A stretch of DNA of 64,000 nt from assembly GCF_050947875.1 (NCBI RefSeq), contig NC_134573.1, forward strand, positions 63,961,815 to 64,025,814. The letters are read 5' to 3'. The notes beneath the pieces were generated by a model, which was not told the origin of the DNA, ran no database searches, and saw nothing but the letters and a program-made list of their open reading frames with translations. Positions 34,190-44,949 of this stretch are shown in pieces (the first letter of the stretch is position 1; every line of letters begins with the position of its first letter). A program made the position numbers and the translations under genes. This stretch comes from Dermacentor variabilis (taxonomy: Eukaryota > Arthropoda > Arachnida > Ixodida > Ixodidae).

Positions 34190-34690
34190 GCTGCCCTCCA
34201 GCCAGCTTAGACGTACAAAATTGACAAGAAGATTCGACAAAAAGCCAGCAAGAGACGTCGCCCTACAATGGTCAAGATTTCAAAAGCTGCTAGCGTCAGT
34301 TGGAGGTATTTGAGTGAATTTTGTCGGTTGAAGTAGGCATGGTACGCACAGCCGCGATATTTGTTCATCACCTACTTACAGAGGACGAAAGAACAGAACA
34401 AAGAACATTTGTTTCGCCTTGTACCAAGACGTGAAAAATCTAATCGAAAGCAACCCGGACCGTCTTTCAAAGATCGTCACGCGAAATCAAAGGTGCTGCT
34501 TTGGGCAAGACCTGAAACCTAACGAGTTTAGAGCCAGTTGATGACGCCTTCTCGATCTTTCGCCAAGAACCATCAAAATTCAACAAGAGCGCTCAAATGA
34601 ACACGATTATCACCGTTACAGTTGTTGTTGTTGTTTAGCGTCTGTGGAATCATGCCGCGGGAATTTTCTTCTTGAGTGTCTGTCAATGAA
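34190..34690 (+). pseudogene. Degraded mariner transposase (middle part)
   Basis: Mariner signatures can be followed across broken plus-strand frames: HHLLTEDERTEQRTF (usual form LLTDEQK..R), LIESNPDRLSKIVTRNQRCCFG, where the first catalytic Asp of the usual TGDE block is replaced, then VCGIMPREF (usual form D..GIVH.EFLP). Several stops and indels intervene. It is too decayed to be functional and is unrelated in position to the mariner scrap at 21.5 kb. Confidence 0.55.
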
Positions 34691-35754
34691 AAAAAAATTA
34701 CTTCGAAGTGCTAAGAGGCAGCTTTAACTCGGCGGCTCCTGACTAAATACATGGTAGCAGAGAATTACTTTTTCCGCGGCAACCACTGCCCCAAAATTGA
34801 TGCAGTGATGATCGGGAGTAGCCGCGGTGTCGGTCGCTCCCGAGGTAGATCCCGCTGCACCATTGCTAGCCAGCCTAAATAAACCGTGGCTACGGCGGCT
34901 AGCACTTCGTCACGCATCCCATGAAGTGGTAACCCGTATGAGCGAGCCCAGCCATACAAGCCTCAGCGCACTGACTCTACCAAGGCGAGTGCTGACGTGG
35001 CCTCACGCGGTCCGGCAGATGTCCCGCGACTGTAAGGTGTCCGGGAATTCACATCGACGTGGCAGACATCTGGGTCGTCGAGCTGGACGGCCATTTCCTT
35101 CTCAACAAGGTTCCAGGCTCCGGCTGTGTTCTGGGCTCCGGCTGTCATCTCCCGGCCCCGACTCCCGACTTCTTTGCGCATTTGCACGGAGCCGTCCTTA
35201 TTCACTACGCCACGTCGAGCACTCACTCGCAACAGCTCTCGCCATTTGAACTGTCTCGTTATTCCGCGTCTTGTCGTCCCACATCCCCCTGCGACCACCC
35301 GTGCCGCTCGTCAGCACGCACTGGCCCCAGCATCAGACCTCTACTCGGTTCGTGAGCCTCCTCGCCAGCTCAAAGGCAGCTGCGTGACGACTGTTTCCAA
35401 GGAATTCACTGGGCCAAACGTAAGCGCTTTCGGATATTCTGCGGCCTGCCGCTCTCCTTTCTTGGATGTGCATGCTGTCCGCTTTCCGTTGTGGGGCACC
35501 TCACTCATCACCCATACAAAGGCTCCACTAGGCGCAAATTTCACTCCCGCAGGCATGGAGACGCCGCAAGCACAACCTTCGCGATGCATTCAGTGACCAC
35601 CACAACCCTGATGCTATTGGTTACCGAGATTTCGCTGAAAGCAGTAGCAGGTGAGCCTTCCGGTGTTCTGTGCTCGCACCTTCTGCGTATACATGGCCTG
35701 CCAAAGATTTGCAGGAGTAGTTCTGCCATCCTGTGCCTTCAACCTCAGAATCAC

Positions 35755-35767
35755 TTCTACGTGAACA
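35755..35767. repeat. 13-bp target-site duplication, left copy
   Basis: TTCTACGTGAACA, identical to 38006-38018. Together they bound the whole head-to-head Penelope pair. Confidence 0.8.
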
Positions 35768-36518
35768 ATGAGCAAAACGTGAACAAGGTGAATGCAGGAG
35801 CCAACGTTTCGACAAGTGGACTTGTCTTCTTCAAGGCGACGTATGCTTTCCTCGTTACAGTATATATAGGTAGGGTTCCTCTAATAGGGGAGGGGGGCGA
35901 GGCGGGAGGATTTCGAAACGAGGAAAAATGTGTTAGCGTGTCGAATTGAGAGTAAAGGAACGTTGTGTAGAAGGTCAAAGCCAGGTCACACTCCGGTTTG
36001 TCAACACACGCGCGTTAGCCGGCGTGTCAAGGGCGTCTGACACGCCGGCTGACGAAAAAAAAAATGAAAGAAGGGGTGAGGGGGATACGCCAAGAAATCA
36101 AACTAAGTGTTGTTGCCTATAGCTTGAAGTTTAGCATGGCGAATAGATTCTAATGCTCCCTTTGAAATGCTTATGTCTATTGGTTGCAATGTCTTGAACT
36201 TATGGATAAGGTATGATTCTCTGTATTTTCTTTCTCGTTCAGAACGGAAATTTGACTGTAAGATGTAGAGTTTAAGTTCATCAAAGTTATGACCTGGTTG
36301 GTTGAAATGCTCGGCGACGGCTTTGGGAAGCTCTTTAGCTGTGTCCGCGCCATGTCCGTTTAATCTGACGTTCATTGATCGTCCTGTTTCACCGATATAT
36401 TGTTTTTTACAGAAGCAACGTTCAAGCATATAAATCACATCAGAGCTTGTGCAAGTGAAGCTAAATTTGACTTCAGGTGTATAACTATAACAATATCTAT
36501 AACTTCATTAAGTCAGTT
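35768..36518 (-). mobile_element. Penelope-like element, left copy (minus), 5'-truncated
   Basis: The minus-strand frame 36438-36103 encodes the GIY-YIG endonuclease: MIYMLERCFCKKQYIGETGR, NVRLNGHGADTAK, then HFNQPGHNFDELKLYILQSN, ending GNNT. This nuclease nicks target DNA for Penelope retrotransposition. The 3' non-coding part (36100-35768) carries a paired GC-rich block (ACACGCCGGCTGAC) and the terminal region with a structured motif at 35803-35842. The copy starts at the palindromic joint (36518) and lacks all of RT. Confidence 0.8.
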
Positions 36519-36566
36519 AAGGCGCTTGTGCCGTGTTCCCATATGGGAACACGGCACAAGCGCCTT
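36519..36566. repeat. 48-bp perfect palindrome at the Penelope joint
   Basis: Each half (24 bases, beginning AAGGCGCTTGTGCC) is the exact reverse complement of the other, with no spacer (centre ATAT). The right half is the start of the right Penelope copy's coding sequence (EHGTSAF); the left half is its mirror image. Confidence 0.97.
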
Positions 36567-37623
36567 CACCTACTTAATTAGCCATTTGAATCGCTTTCAC
36601 CCGAGTATTAAAATTACTGCTCACCACTCTCCTAGTAAGATCAACTTCCTGGACACGACGGTCTACATAGAAAACGGAAAACTGAGAACGACACTTTACC
36701 GGAAGCCTACAGATAGCCAGCAATATTTAGACTACATCAGTCATCACCCACGACATTGCAAGCAAGGAATTTTTTTCGGACAAGCGAAACGTGTAAGAAC
36801 AATCTGCAGCGAAGACCACGATTATATCCACCACCTAATGGACCTTAAATCAACGCTAGCAGAAAGGAACTATCCCCATGTTGCTCTCGATAGAGCTTAT
36901 GATGTCGCGTCAAGATTGGAGAGACAGTCGGAATTGGCGAAGAGACAGCCCACATTAGAATCTGACAGACTGCCGGCCTTTATAACAAAATATTCTAATG
37001 CACTCCCAAACATAAACAACATCCTAGGTAAATACCACCCAATATTATCAAGTAACGAGCGTCGGCGAAAAGCGTTCCCGGATGCACCCAGGGTTACCTA
37101 TCGCCGAAACAAGAACATTAAAGACATGTTAAAGCACGCTAAAGTCAGCCAACAGCATTCCCCCTTAATGAAAGCATGTAGTCGCCCTAGGTGCAAAATC
37201 TGCAGGCACCTTCAAAGTGACATTAAAATTAAAAGCACCGCAAATAGTTATACACATGAAGTCAAATCTAGCTTCACTTGTACAAGCTCGGATGTGATTT
37301 ATATGCTTGAATGTTCCTTCTGTCAGAAACAATATATCGGTGAAACAGGACGATCAATGAACATCAGATTAAACGGACATCGCGCGGACACAGCTAAAAA
37401 GCTTCCGTCGCCGAGCATTTCAACCAACCAGGTCAAAACTTTGATGAACTTAAACTCTACATCTTACAGTCAAATTTCCGTTCTGAACGAGAAAGAAAAT
37501 ATAGAGAATCATAACGTTATCCATAAGTTCAAGACATTGCAACCAATAGGCATAAGCATTTCAAAGGGAGCTTTAGAATCTATTCGCCATGCAAAACTTC
37601 AAGCTATAGGCAACAACACTTAG
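36541..37623 (+). pseudogene. Penelope-like protein, C-terminal RT part plus GIY-YIG nuclease
   Basis: The frame is open from 36400, but only from about 36541 is it Penelope; the earlier codons are antisense of the left copy and the palindrome. In order: end of RT (HLNRFHPSIKITAHHSPSKI, NFLDTTVYIENGKL, LYRKPTDSQQYL), a linker with a CxxxxCxxC motif (CSRPRCKIC), then GIY-YIG (VIYMLECSFCQKQYIGETGR, RLNGHRADTAKK). After that, an indel diverts the frame relative to the left copy (HFNQPGHNFDE is replaced by SISTNQVKTLM), and it returns to sense at HKFKTLQPIGISISKGALES. RT catalytic motifs are absent, so it is inactive. Confidence 0.8.
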
Positions 37624-38005
37624 TTTGATTTCTTGGCGCATCCCCCCCCCCCCTATTTCTTTTTTTTTTTTGTCAGCCGGCGTGTCAGACGCCCTTCACA
37701 CGCCGGCTAACGCGCGTGCGTTGACAAACCGGGGTGGCGGGCGTGGGGTGCCCTGGCTTTGACCCTGTACACAGCGTTCCTTTACTCTCAATTCGACACG
37801 CTAACACATTTCCCCTCGTTTCCGCATCCTCCCGCCTCACACCCCTTCCCTATAGATGAACCCCACCTATATATACTGTGGCGAGGAAAGCATACGTCGC
37901 CTTGAAGAAGACAAGTCCACTTCTCAAAACGTTGGCTCCTGCATTCACCTTGTTCACGTTTTGCTCATCGTCTTGAATTTCCATCTCCCGCATTCCCCGT
38001 CTTTT
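36541..38005 (+). mobile_element. Penelope-like element, right copy (plus), 5'-truncated
   Basis: A longer copy of the same family facing the other way. Coding sequence runs to 37623 and the 3' non-coding part to 38005. It shares with the left copy the GIY-YIG region, a (C)n/(T)n tract, the ACACGCCGGCTAACGCGCGT block, TTTACTCTCAATTCGACACG, and the terminal CCTGCATTCACCTTGTTCAC stretch. It extends ~35 bases farther than the left copy at its 3' end before the target duplication. Confidence 0.85.
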
Positions 38006-38018
38006 TTCTACGTGAACA
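38006..38018. repeat. 13-bp target-site duplication, right copy
   Basis: TTCTACGTGAACA, identical to 35755-35767. Confidence 0.8.
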
Positions 38019-38531
38019 GCATGACCAACACCTGCGCTATCACACGCAAGCCCCGAGCTTCCAGGTGGTCTACTTTTGAAGCTCCGAATTATACAGGCCC
38101 GGGCATCTACGAGAACCTGCGGCAGGTCGCGATTTCGCACTGCGGTATCCCTGTGGATGCGCCTTGCTCACAACCTACGCTGCCGGTGCTGCCTGGTACA
38201 TCTCTCTTGGACTGCCGGAATCCGACACTGCCAATGACGGCAGCATCTGGAAACTTTACCTGGACTTTACTATTGGACTTTATTTCAATCGCGCTTCGCA
38301 CTAGGGCGGGGGCCCTATAGTGGCACGACTATCGCCTCCAAAGCAGGCGAAGATAGGCTGACGTGCAGGTAGCGTGAGAATAGAACACGATATAGCGAGC
38401 TCGACCTGAGCGGCCGCGTTGGCAGCCGCTCCCGAGATCCCGCTGCACCGCGGCTGGCCGGTATAAATAAACCGTGGCTACGGTGACTACCTCTTCGTGC
38501 AGTCTCCCACTTTGATTATGCAGTTCTTACG

Positions 38532-38657
<126 letters not shown>

Positions 38658-38659
38658 GC

Positions 38660-39342
38660 AGATTGCATGAAGTTAGTAAAAAACAAGCTTAAAGAAAAAT
38701 GGCAGCGTACATGGAATAACGAAGAAAATAACAAACTACATTTAGTAAAGCCTATTCTAGGAGAATGGAGATCATGCAGGCATCAGGAACGTTTTATAGA
38801 AGTAATTTTATGCCGCCTGCGCATCGGACACACACACCTAACACATAACTTTCTACTGACAAAACAGGACAAACCCTTATGTGAGAAATGTGGAGATGAA
38901 CTCACTGTGAATCACATTTTATTCTCGTGCACACAACTCGAACGGCTAAGGAATAAACATTTTACTGTATTTTACAATGAACGCATTCCCTTCCATCCCA
39001 GTCTGCTTTTAGGAGATAACCCACTAGTAGAAACTTCATCTGTTCTTAGTTTTTTTAAAGACGCAGCGATCCTAAACGAAATATAACGTATCACAGAACT
39101 ACTCATTTTAAAAATTACTACCCGGTTTTTTCACGCATCTTATGATGCACCTCACCCATTTTCTCAGTTCTGAGAAGAAGGCTGAGGTCTTCATTTGGTT
39201 TGTTGGGCTCCTCAGAGGCCTTGTCCGGACAAGGACCTCGCTGAGGATACCCAATTTTTGAAATAAGTTATACCATGTGTTTGGCGCATGATAGCCTAAG
39301 TCGCTTATGCGCCATAAAACCTAATACAATACAATACAATAT
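38660..39342 (+). mobile_element. LINE 3' end with C-terminal ORF2 fragment, (AATAC)n tail
   Basis: The plus-strand frame 38667-39086 (139 residues) encodes the extreme C-terminus of a non-LTR ORF2: WQRTWNNEENNKLHLVKPIL, RLRIGHTHLTHNFLLTKQ and the Cys/His motif CEKCGDELTVNHILFSC. That pattern (C..C....T..H.L..C) closes many I/R1-type ORF2 proteins. A stop and a ~250-base 3' UTR follow, ending CATAAAACCTAATAC and repeated AATAC. The copy is severely 5'-truncated. Confidence 0.75.
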
Positions 39343-39359
39343 ACATATATATACGAACC

Positions 39360-39440
39360 CATGTCTTCGAACGCATGCGATGCTCTTACCAATTGAGCTA
39401 CCGCGGCTCCTTTTTCCCATCCACTTTCTGGGGTATTTTT
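39360..39440 (-). mobile_element. tRNA-like SINE head fragment
   Basis: On the minus strand GCGGTAGCTCAATTGGTAAG is a good A-box region, followed by GAGCATCGCATGC and GGGTTCG. The flank (CCCATCCACTTTCTGGGGTA) matches that at 47,640 (copy B of the dispersed repeat). The acceptor stem does not pair, so this is a SINE head, not a tRNA gene. Confidence 0.55.
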
Positions 39441-39454
39441 GTCATATGATTGTG

Positions 39455-39569
<115 letters not shown>

Positions 39570-39599
39570 GCTTTTGTTTACTCGAATATTTCGAAAGGT

Positions 39600-41932
39600 C
39601 CCGGACTTTGTCCCGTGCCCACGTATGCGTGAGTGAATGAGTACTCCGAATTATGTACTCCGGAGAACTCCGCATGACTACTCCGGAAAATAAGTTGTCC
39701 CTCCCCTCGTGGTATCGTGGCGTAGCGCTCACAGCATTGCACTCGTGATTGGGAGATCCGTCGTCGCAATCGCGCAGACGGATGCTTTTTATTGTATTTA
39801 TTTTCGTTGATCTGTAATACTTTCTCTTTTGCCCCTTTGACTTCTGCAGTCGTTGTTCGTTGTGTATGCTTCACCACAGGGCCTAGCACGGGATGTTCCG
39901 ACCAAAGGAGCGAAGGGCGGTTGGGAGGTGCGGTTAAATGCCGATGCACTGAGGGGAAAGGGTCCGATAATATTACTGGCGATACTTTGGAAATGCTTCA
40001 TGTGGTGTATATACGGTCAGCGGGCTTCCATATTCACGATTTCGTTTATCTCGAAAATGAAGTTAACTCGAGTTTCTTTTTTTCTGGTTCTTTACAGCTT
40101 CGAATCAGCGGGGAGTTGCGTATTTATTTAAAACTGCCACTGAAATCTGTTTTTTGCCTAATTTACATTGTTGTTAACCATACCTTGCTTTTCGCTTAAA
40201 GTTAGGTTTCTTTCGTTGCTCCGTACCATACTGTTTTCTTTTTGCTGTATTGTGACTTTCTTTGTTATTACACTCCGTTCTGAGCCTTAAACATGTTTAA
40301 ATAATTAAGTAAATCAATGAACAAATGGATAAATATTTAAATGAATTAGAATTAATTAATTACTATAGTGTGTGCGAACGTGAGGGGCGTCGCGCACGCC
40401 AGAATCTTAATACAAAGAAGGCAAGGAAGCTGGTTTTCGCATCCTAGATATTGGAGCGACGCAGCAAACCTACGCCCTCAGGTGTTGCGAGTGACGCATT
40501 GCTCGCGCCATCTCTGGTAACGCATGCTTAACGCTATAGCTTTTTTTCGTGTTTGCTCGACCCTCGTATAGACATTCGCGGGTCGGGAGAGAGACCTCTA
40601 TGTAATTTTGCTTCTCTTTGATGGCGCTTTAGCGGCCGCAGACCGATGAGTAACGACAGGCTGTTACTGAGAATTCGTTCTGTTGTAAAATATCCATTTC
40701 CAGGTCACGCATAAAACTTATCCTCGTGGCTGGTGTATAACCGGCGACTCAGGCACTGCCAGTAGAGACAATGGCAAAGTAGTGAGTGCTGAAGGTGCAC
40801 CGCCAAGTGGCAAACCCTATGTTACGCGCGCCCCAGTGACGTGGGCCAGCCACTGAAAACAAAACAACAACCAAATCCGCTTCGTCATTAGAGACTTCGT
40901 ATCTACTGCTATAATCGCGTTTGGAAGGAAGTTTAAGCGGCGGGTAAACAAGGCGCAAAGCACGTCATCCTCTGTAGTGCTTTGGCAGAAGCAGATGTTC
41001 AGAAGCAGAAGTCCTCAGAAAAAGTATCCAGATATCTCTCTTGGGATTTTTGGTAAAGCAAACGGCGAAGAGAAGCCCTCGTCTGCTTCACCGTGTCATC
41101 GGGGCCGCTGTCACTTGAGTCAAGCGGGAGAGCCAAATGTCAAGAGCAGTGAGAGCCGAACAAGAAAAACGAATGTTGGGGGCACGAGTTCGTCGAGCGT
41201 TTTTTCACAATTGTTCTCAAAGTATGCGGTTGGTTATGAAAAGCAATTAATGGTTTATATCAGACTGTAACGAATGATTGCCTGGCACGGTTATATACGT
41301 TCGTTTTGAGCGGTACTTACCATCGGGTTGTTTACTTGTCACTTGTAGCATTGCACATGTGGGTCTCTATCGATTTCGGACACGATACGCAAATTTTTCT
41401 TTGCCGAAGAGATAGGCGCAGTTGCAAGGTCATATTGCAGGCACACAATGAATCGGGTTCGCTATGCTAAACTGTCTGGTGGTCTAACTAAAAGTATAAG
41501 AAAGGTTTCTGCGTACAATACAGCTTCTGCAGGGAGTACATTCGAGGGTACTAATTAATAGACACAGTAAACGCTCATACGTTTTGAATAATCTGCAAGC
41601 TCTCGCCAACCCAGTAGTTGTGCTTTCATGGGTCACATGCCGACTTCACTTTATAATTTACAATGTACGCTTGAAGAAGCAGAAAAGAACATTCGGTGAC
41701 CACTACTAATGTAGATCTTTATATAGTGTGCTTGGTACAATTGTATGTGTACAACTGGATGCAATATTGTGTTTCACAGAATGATATGGTACAGAAAGAA
41801 GTTGCCCATCTACTCTGTCGCGCCGTACTCATAGGTGTTTGTTGAAATTCAGAAGCAACGAGAAGGACCGCGAACTGTTGACACGGAAGTGCACAACTGC
41901 AATTCTTTTTTCTTTTCTCGCACTCCGTGCAG
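39600..41932. other. No gene recognised
   Basis: Several frames of 60-135 codons exist, for example 39792-40199 and 40977-41270, but none has a recognisable domain or paired splice signals. CpG-rich patches occur at about 40380-40640 and 40800-40940. Confidence 0.4.
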
Positions 41933-42245
41933 GTTTGCAGCGTCAAACAGAACGCAACAAACGTGAAATACGGGATTACAGCCGCACAATTAGAATTGGC
42001 CGACTCATCGGGGCAGTGCAAGAACGGGACGTTCCCGCTGCTCCGCGCGCTGAAGCAGATCGTGCAGTTCTTCAACGACAGCTACAGATCGCAGGCGGAC
42101 TTTGACAAGTGCGTTGCGCTAATGACGTGACCGCACCTTCGAGTCTCGTAGATATGAATTTATTAGGGTGTATCATAAAATGAGAAATACTGCTGGCTAA
42201 TTAAGTTGTGAGATGCTTTCAATAAATCTGTATTGCATTACCGGG
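41933..42245 (+). CDS. Terminal coding exon and 3' UTR of an unknown host gene
   Basis: A strong acceptor (TTCTTTTTTCTTTTCTCGCACTCCGTGCAG by parts, AG at 41931-41932) opens a phase-0 frame of 65 codons. It begins VCSVKQNATNVKYGITAAQL, passes GQCKNGTFPLLRALKQIVQF, and ends FDKCVALMT with TGA at 42128-42130. A short AT-rich 3' UTR follows, with AATAAA at 42222-42227. The frame has three cysteines, two N-glycosylation sequons (NAT and NGT) and a possible third (NDS), as in a secreted protein. The coding part is GC-richer than its flanks and is not a transposon fragment I know. Upstream exons are unproven; 22026-22151 is phase-compatible. A second exon-like segment lies at 42279-42326 (TTCAG| ... 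|GTAAGG). Confidence 0.5.
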
Positions 42246-42329
42246 GTGCCCGCCTCAACGCGCTTGTTTTGCGTTCAGCGGCAACGTCAATGTCGGAATA
42301 GAAGAGCGCCACTCCGCTGGACGACGGTA

Positions 42330-43032
42330 AGGAAGAATCCAAATGCGCCATTAAATGTGCCTAATGCTTCAGGAGGATTAGGGGCGATCGGCTGGCGATT
42401 GTACTAGGCTAAAGTGCTATCTGAAGGAAAAAAGGAGTGTCCTGATATGTGGGGCCCCGTGTTCACAAATTTTAAGTTGGCAATTTTCTGTTTCTCTTGT
42501 CCAGAGCGGACAGAAACTCGCAGTTTCGTCGCTTTTAGAGAGATTCTAGAGGATGCAATGTTCAGAGTATACAGCGTGGCTGAACTTACTTGCCCCAAGG
42601 TCTAAAATGTGTACGCGAGCATTACTAGAACTCAATTACCTTAGTATTGTTCACTGCCCTCGTCAGGAACTGAAAGTATTTTTGCTATTCATTATTAATA
42701 ATTCGTAAGCAAAATTTTGATGTTTTGCTTTAAACGCAACAAATGCTATGGAAATAGTTGTGGAGCTTATCGATAAATCTTCAAATAATTTTTGTGAAGG
42801 AAGCTGCTTTCGTTCTAATGTTCAGGGCTGCAAACAAGCCGCGCCGATTTGGAAAAAGTACCACGAGACTATAGGCGCTTTCGCGCAGCTACATTTGTGC
42901 GCTCAAACATCCCTTTTAAAAATGACTACTGAAATGTTGTTGGCATATTGTTGACGAATCGTTGACTCAACAGCCTTTCAACTATACCTCAACTATTATT
43001 CAGGCACAGAGCAATAATTCAACAGTAGAATT
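42330..43032. other. No gene recognised
   Basis: Intergenic; frames at 42414-42605 and 42748-42954 lack motifs. Confidence 0.4.
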
Positions 43033-43260
43033 GTTGGGTAGTTCACAAAAAAAAAAGTCGTTGACTAAATGCTGTTGCCAGATAGGGGAATAGTATTGAG
43101 TATTATTGAGCCATTGTTGAGTAGTTCCCAACAATAAATTCGATGACAAAATTCTATTGATATATTGTTTAATTATGTTGTGTATGATTCAGCTATTGTT
43201 GATTGTTCACAACAATAAAGTTGCTGACTAAGTGATGTTAACTTATTGTTGAATAACTGA
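43033..43260. repeat. Degenerate ~81-bp tandem repeat, about 3 units
   Basis: The pattern ATTGTTG(A/G)GTAGTTC...CAACAATAAA...GTTGACTAA recurs at about 43033, 43114 and 43195. Additional TTGTTGA scraps lie upstream from 42930. Confidence 0.5.
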
Positions 43261-44564
43261 GGCTTACTGAGCAATATTGAGTTTCGAAGTATTGTGAAAA
43301 CCACATGCGCATCTTTATATGTGCGTCTTTTGCGCATACATATTGTTTTATTGATCGCTTAATCACCATTGCATATATGCAGGGTTTTGTCTCACATTAC
43401 TTGAAACGTAGACGTATCTGCCGATCGGGCAGGGGGACAGTGCCCCCTCCCACCATGTAGATACGCCTATAGTTGAAATTACGCGACTTGGCTCCTGCAC
43501 CACTTCAGAGAGGGGGGAGGGGATGTGCCCCCTTCACGTTACTGGATACCTCTGTGGTTCAATTATATGTTACCAATGAGTGATCGATTCCGTAAGTAGA
43601 CGGAGGTCCCCTCACCAGGTTCCATAGCAAATTTTGGTTATACGCTGGATGTTGTTACGTGTCCTCTAGGGAGCGTTCTGCTGCAAAAAATTATGAAATC
43701 TGCTCATTAATAGCCGAGATTCAAATATTTCAGTGTCTGGAACCCATGATTTCAGGAAGCGAGCTCCACTGCAAAGTGAGACACGTCCCTCACCCAGTCT
43801 AGCCTCCGCAAGCGCAATTCTTTCCCTGTGTTCTCCCATACCGGAGCTGGATGATCGCGTGACGCATACGCATACGTCAAAATGGTGCGCAGCGCACGAT
43901 TTTGCGCGCTGTGCACGAGGGCACCTGACTAGAGGTTTAATTCAATGCTACACGAATGCTCAGGCAAGGCACAAGCGGATCACAGAGCATGATCCCGTGC
44001 TGGAACACAGTTAAAATAACAGTTTTGGCGTCTCCGCGCGCGACTGCACGACGTGGGAACAAGGAGGCGAAACTGAAGTACATCTCTTTTGCTGCGGTGC
44101 GAAGTAAAACATAAACGTGGAGACATTCGGTTTGTGTGTTTTATTATTTCCCTAAGCTTGAAGTCGTCTATTCAAGAAAAAATATTACACAAACAGATGT
44201 TGCCTAGAATAACTCTCGGACTGGCGTGTCACCACGAGCGCCGTCACAGTGCGAACACGTGTACGTAGGCGCACTAGCACGTGTACGTCATACTCCGGCT
44301 TCGATCGCGGTGGCCGCGAGCAGAAGGGAAAACGGCGTTCGATTTGAAATTTCCAACCTTTCTGCGGCGCGTAGCGATGTAATACTTTGCAGACACGATC
44401 GTTATCGCGAATGTATGCTCTGCGTTTGTCACCTCAAAATGGCCAGACCTGGCGAGGGGCCTTCGGTGTACTCCGGTAGCAACTGAGTATTGCGCAGCGT
44501 GGCATTGTTGCACAGGCTGTATCTTGAAAGTGGCCTGCGTTGGGGGAAGTGCCTAGGAGCGCCG

Positions 44565-44717
44565 ATGGCTCGCAGCTTTATGCGTGTTCTCTTTTTGTTC
44601 TCGCAGCTCAGTTTGGTTGAAGCGACAGACACCACGAAAGTCACTTCGGTCGCTGCTGCCGCCGCGCTTCCTCACGTCAATGTTTTGACAGCCAGTGTTC
44701 GCGGTCATCGACTGTGA
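44565..44717 (+). CDS. Candidate short secreted protein or first exon
   Basis: ATG at 44565 opens MARSFMRVLFLFSQLSLVEA: an Arg-containing N-region, a hydrophobic core and a possible cleavage after VEA. It continues TDTTKVTSVAAAAALPHVN to a stop (50 residues). Upstream DNA from about 44200 is CpG-rich, as at a promoter. No consensus splice donor was found within the frame. It might be a small secreted peptide, the first exon of a gene with a weak donor, or chance in GC-rich DNA. Confidence 0.25.
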   Translation: MARSFMRVLFLFSQLSLVEATDTTKVTSVAAAAALPHVNVLTASVRGHRL

Positions 44718-44865
44718 TGTGTTTATGCGTGCCTGTGCGTGCTCGCGAGGGCCGATAGCTTCGTGTTCATCATAGCACCCATACGCTTGCGCGTCACCCA
44801 CGATCACGAAGTCAAACGTAACCGCAACTTTTTGTTTTGCTGCTGCGTACGTAAGATTTTATTTT

Positions 44866-44945
44866 ATGTCGTTTATTTATACCCTGGAGACCCGAAAGCA
44901 TTACACACAAAGATAACGAAATCAGCAAAGGAAGAAAATAAGAGC
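44866..44945 (-). mobile_element. Possible CR1-like LINE 3' end
   Basis: The plus-strand text TTTATTTATACCCTGGAGAC followed by AAAGCATTACA resembles, reversed, the 3' UTR end of the CR1-like copy at 24.34 kb (TTTATTG...GGGGCATTACAT). No coding part is present. Confidence 0.35.
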
Positions 44946-44949
44946 TAAA

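Larger units (their letters stand above)
34815..38520 (+). mobile_element. Old LTR-like element split by the Penelope insertion
   Basis: Two ~100-bp stretches resemble each other: 34815-34915 and 38405-38515, sharing GATCCCGCTGCACC and AATAAACCGTGGCTACGG. They bracket the Penelope pair. The sequence left of the insertion (to 35767) and right of it (from 38019) reads continuously once the 13-bp duplication is collapsed. The internal part has no recognised protein. It could be a non-autonomous LTR element or a pair of decayed LTRs. Confidence 0.45.

Noticed and set aside
36400..36540. First 47 codons of the 407-codon plus-strand Penelope frame as coding sequence
   Set aside because: They are antisense of the left copy plus the palindrome; real Penelope coding begins at the joint.
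39360..39440. tRNA gene
   Set aside because: A- and B-box-like sequences are present, but the acceptor and anticodon stems do not form; it matches the head of a SINE-type repeat. The same applies to 47610-47640 and 55130-55200.
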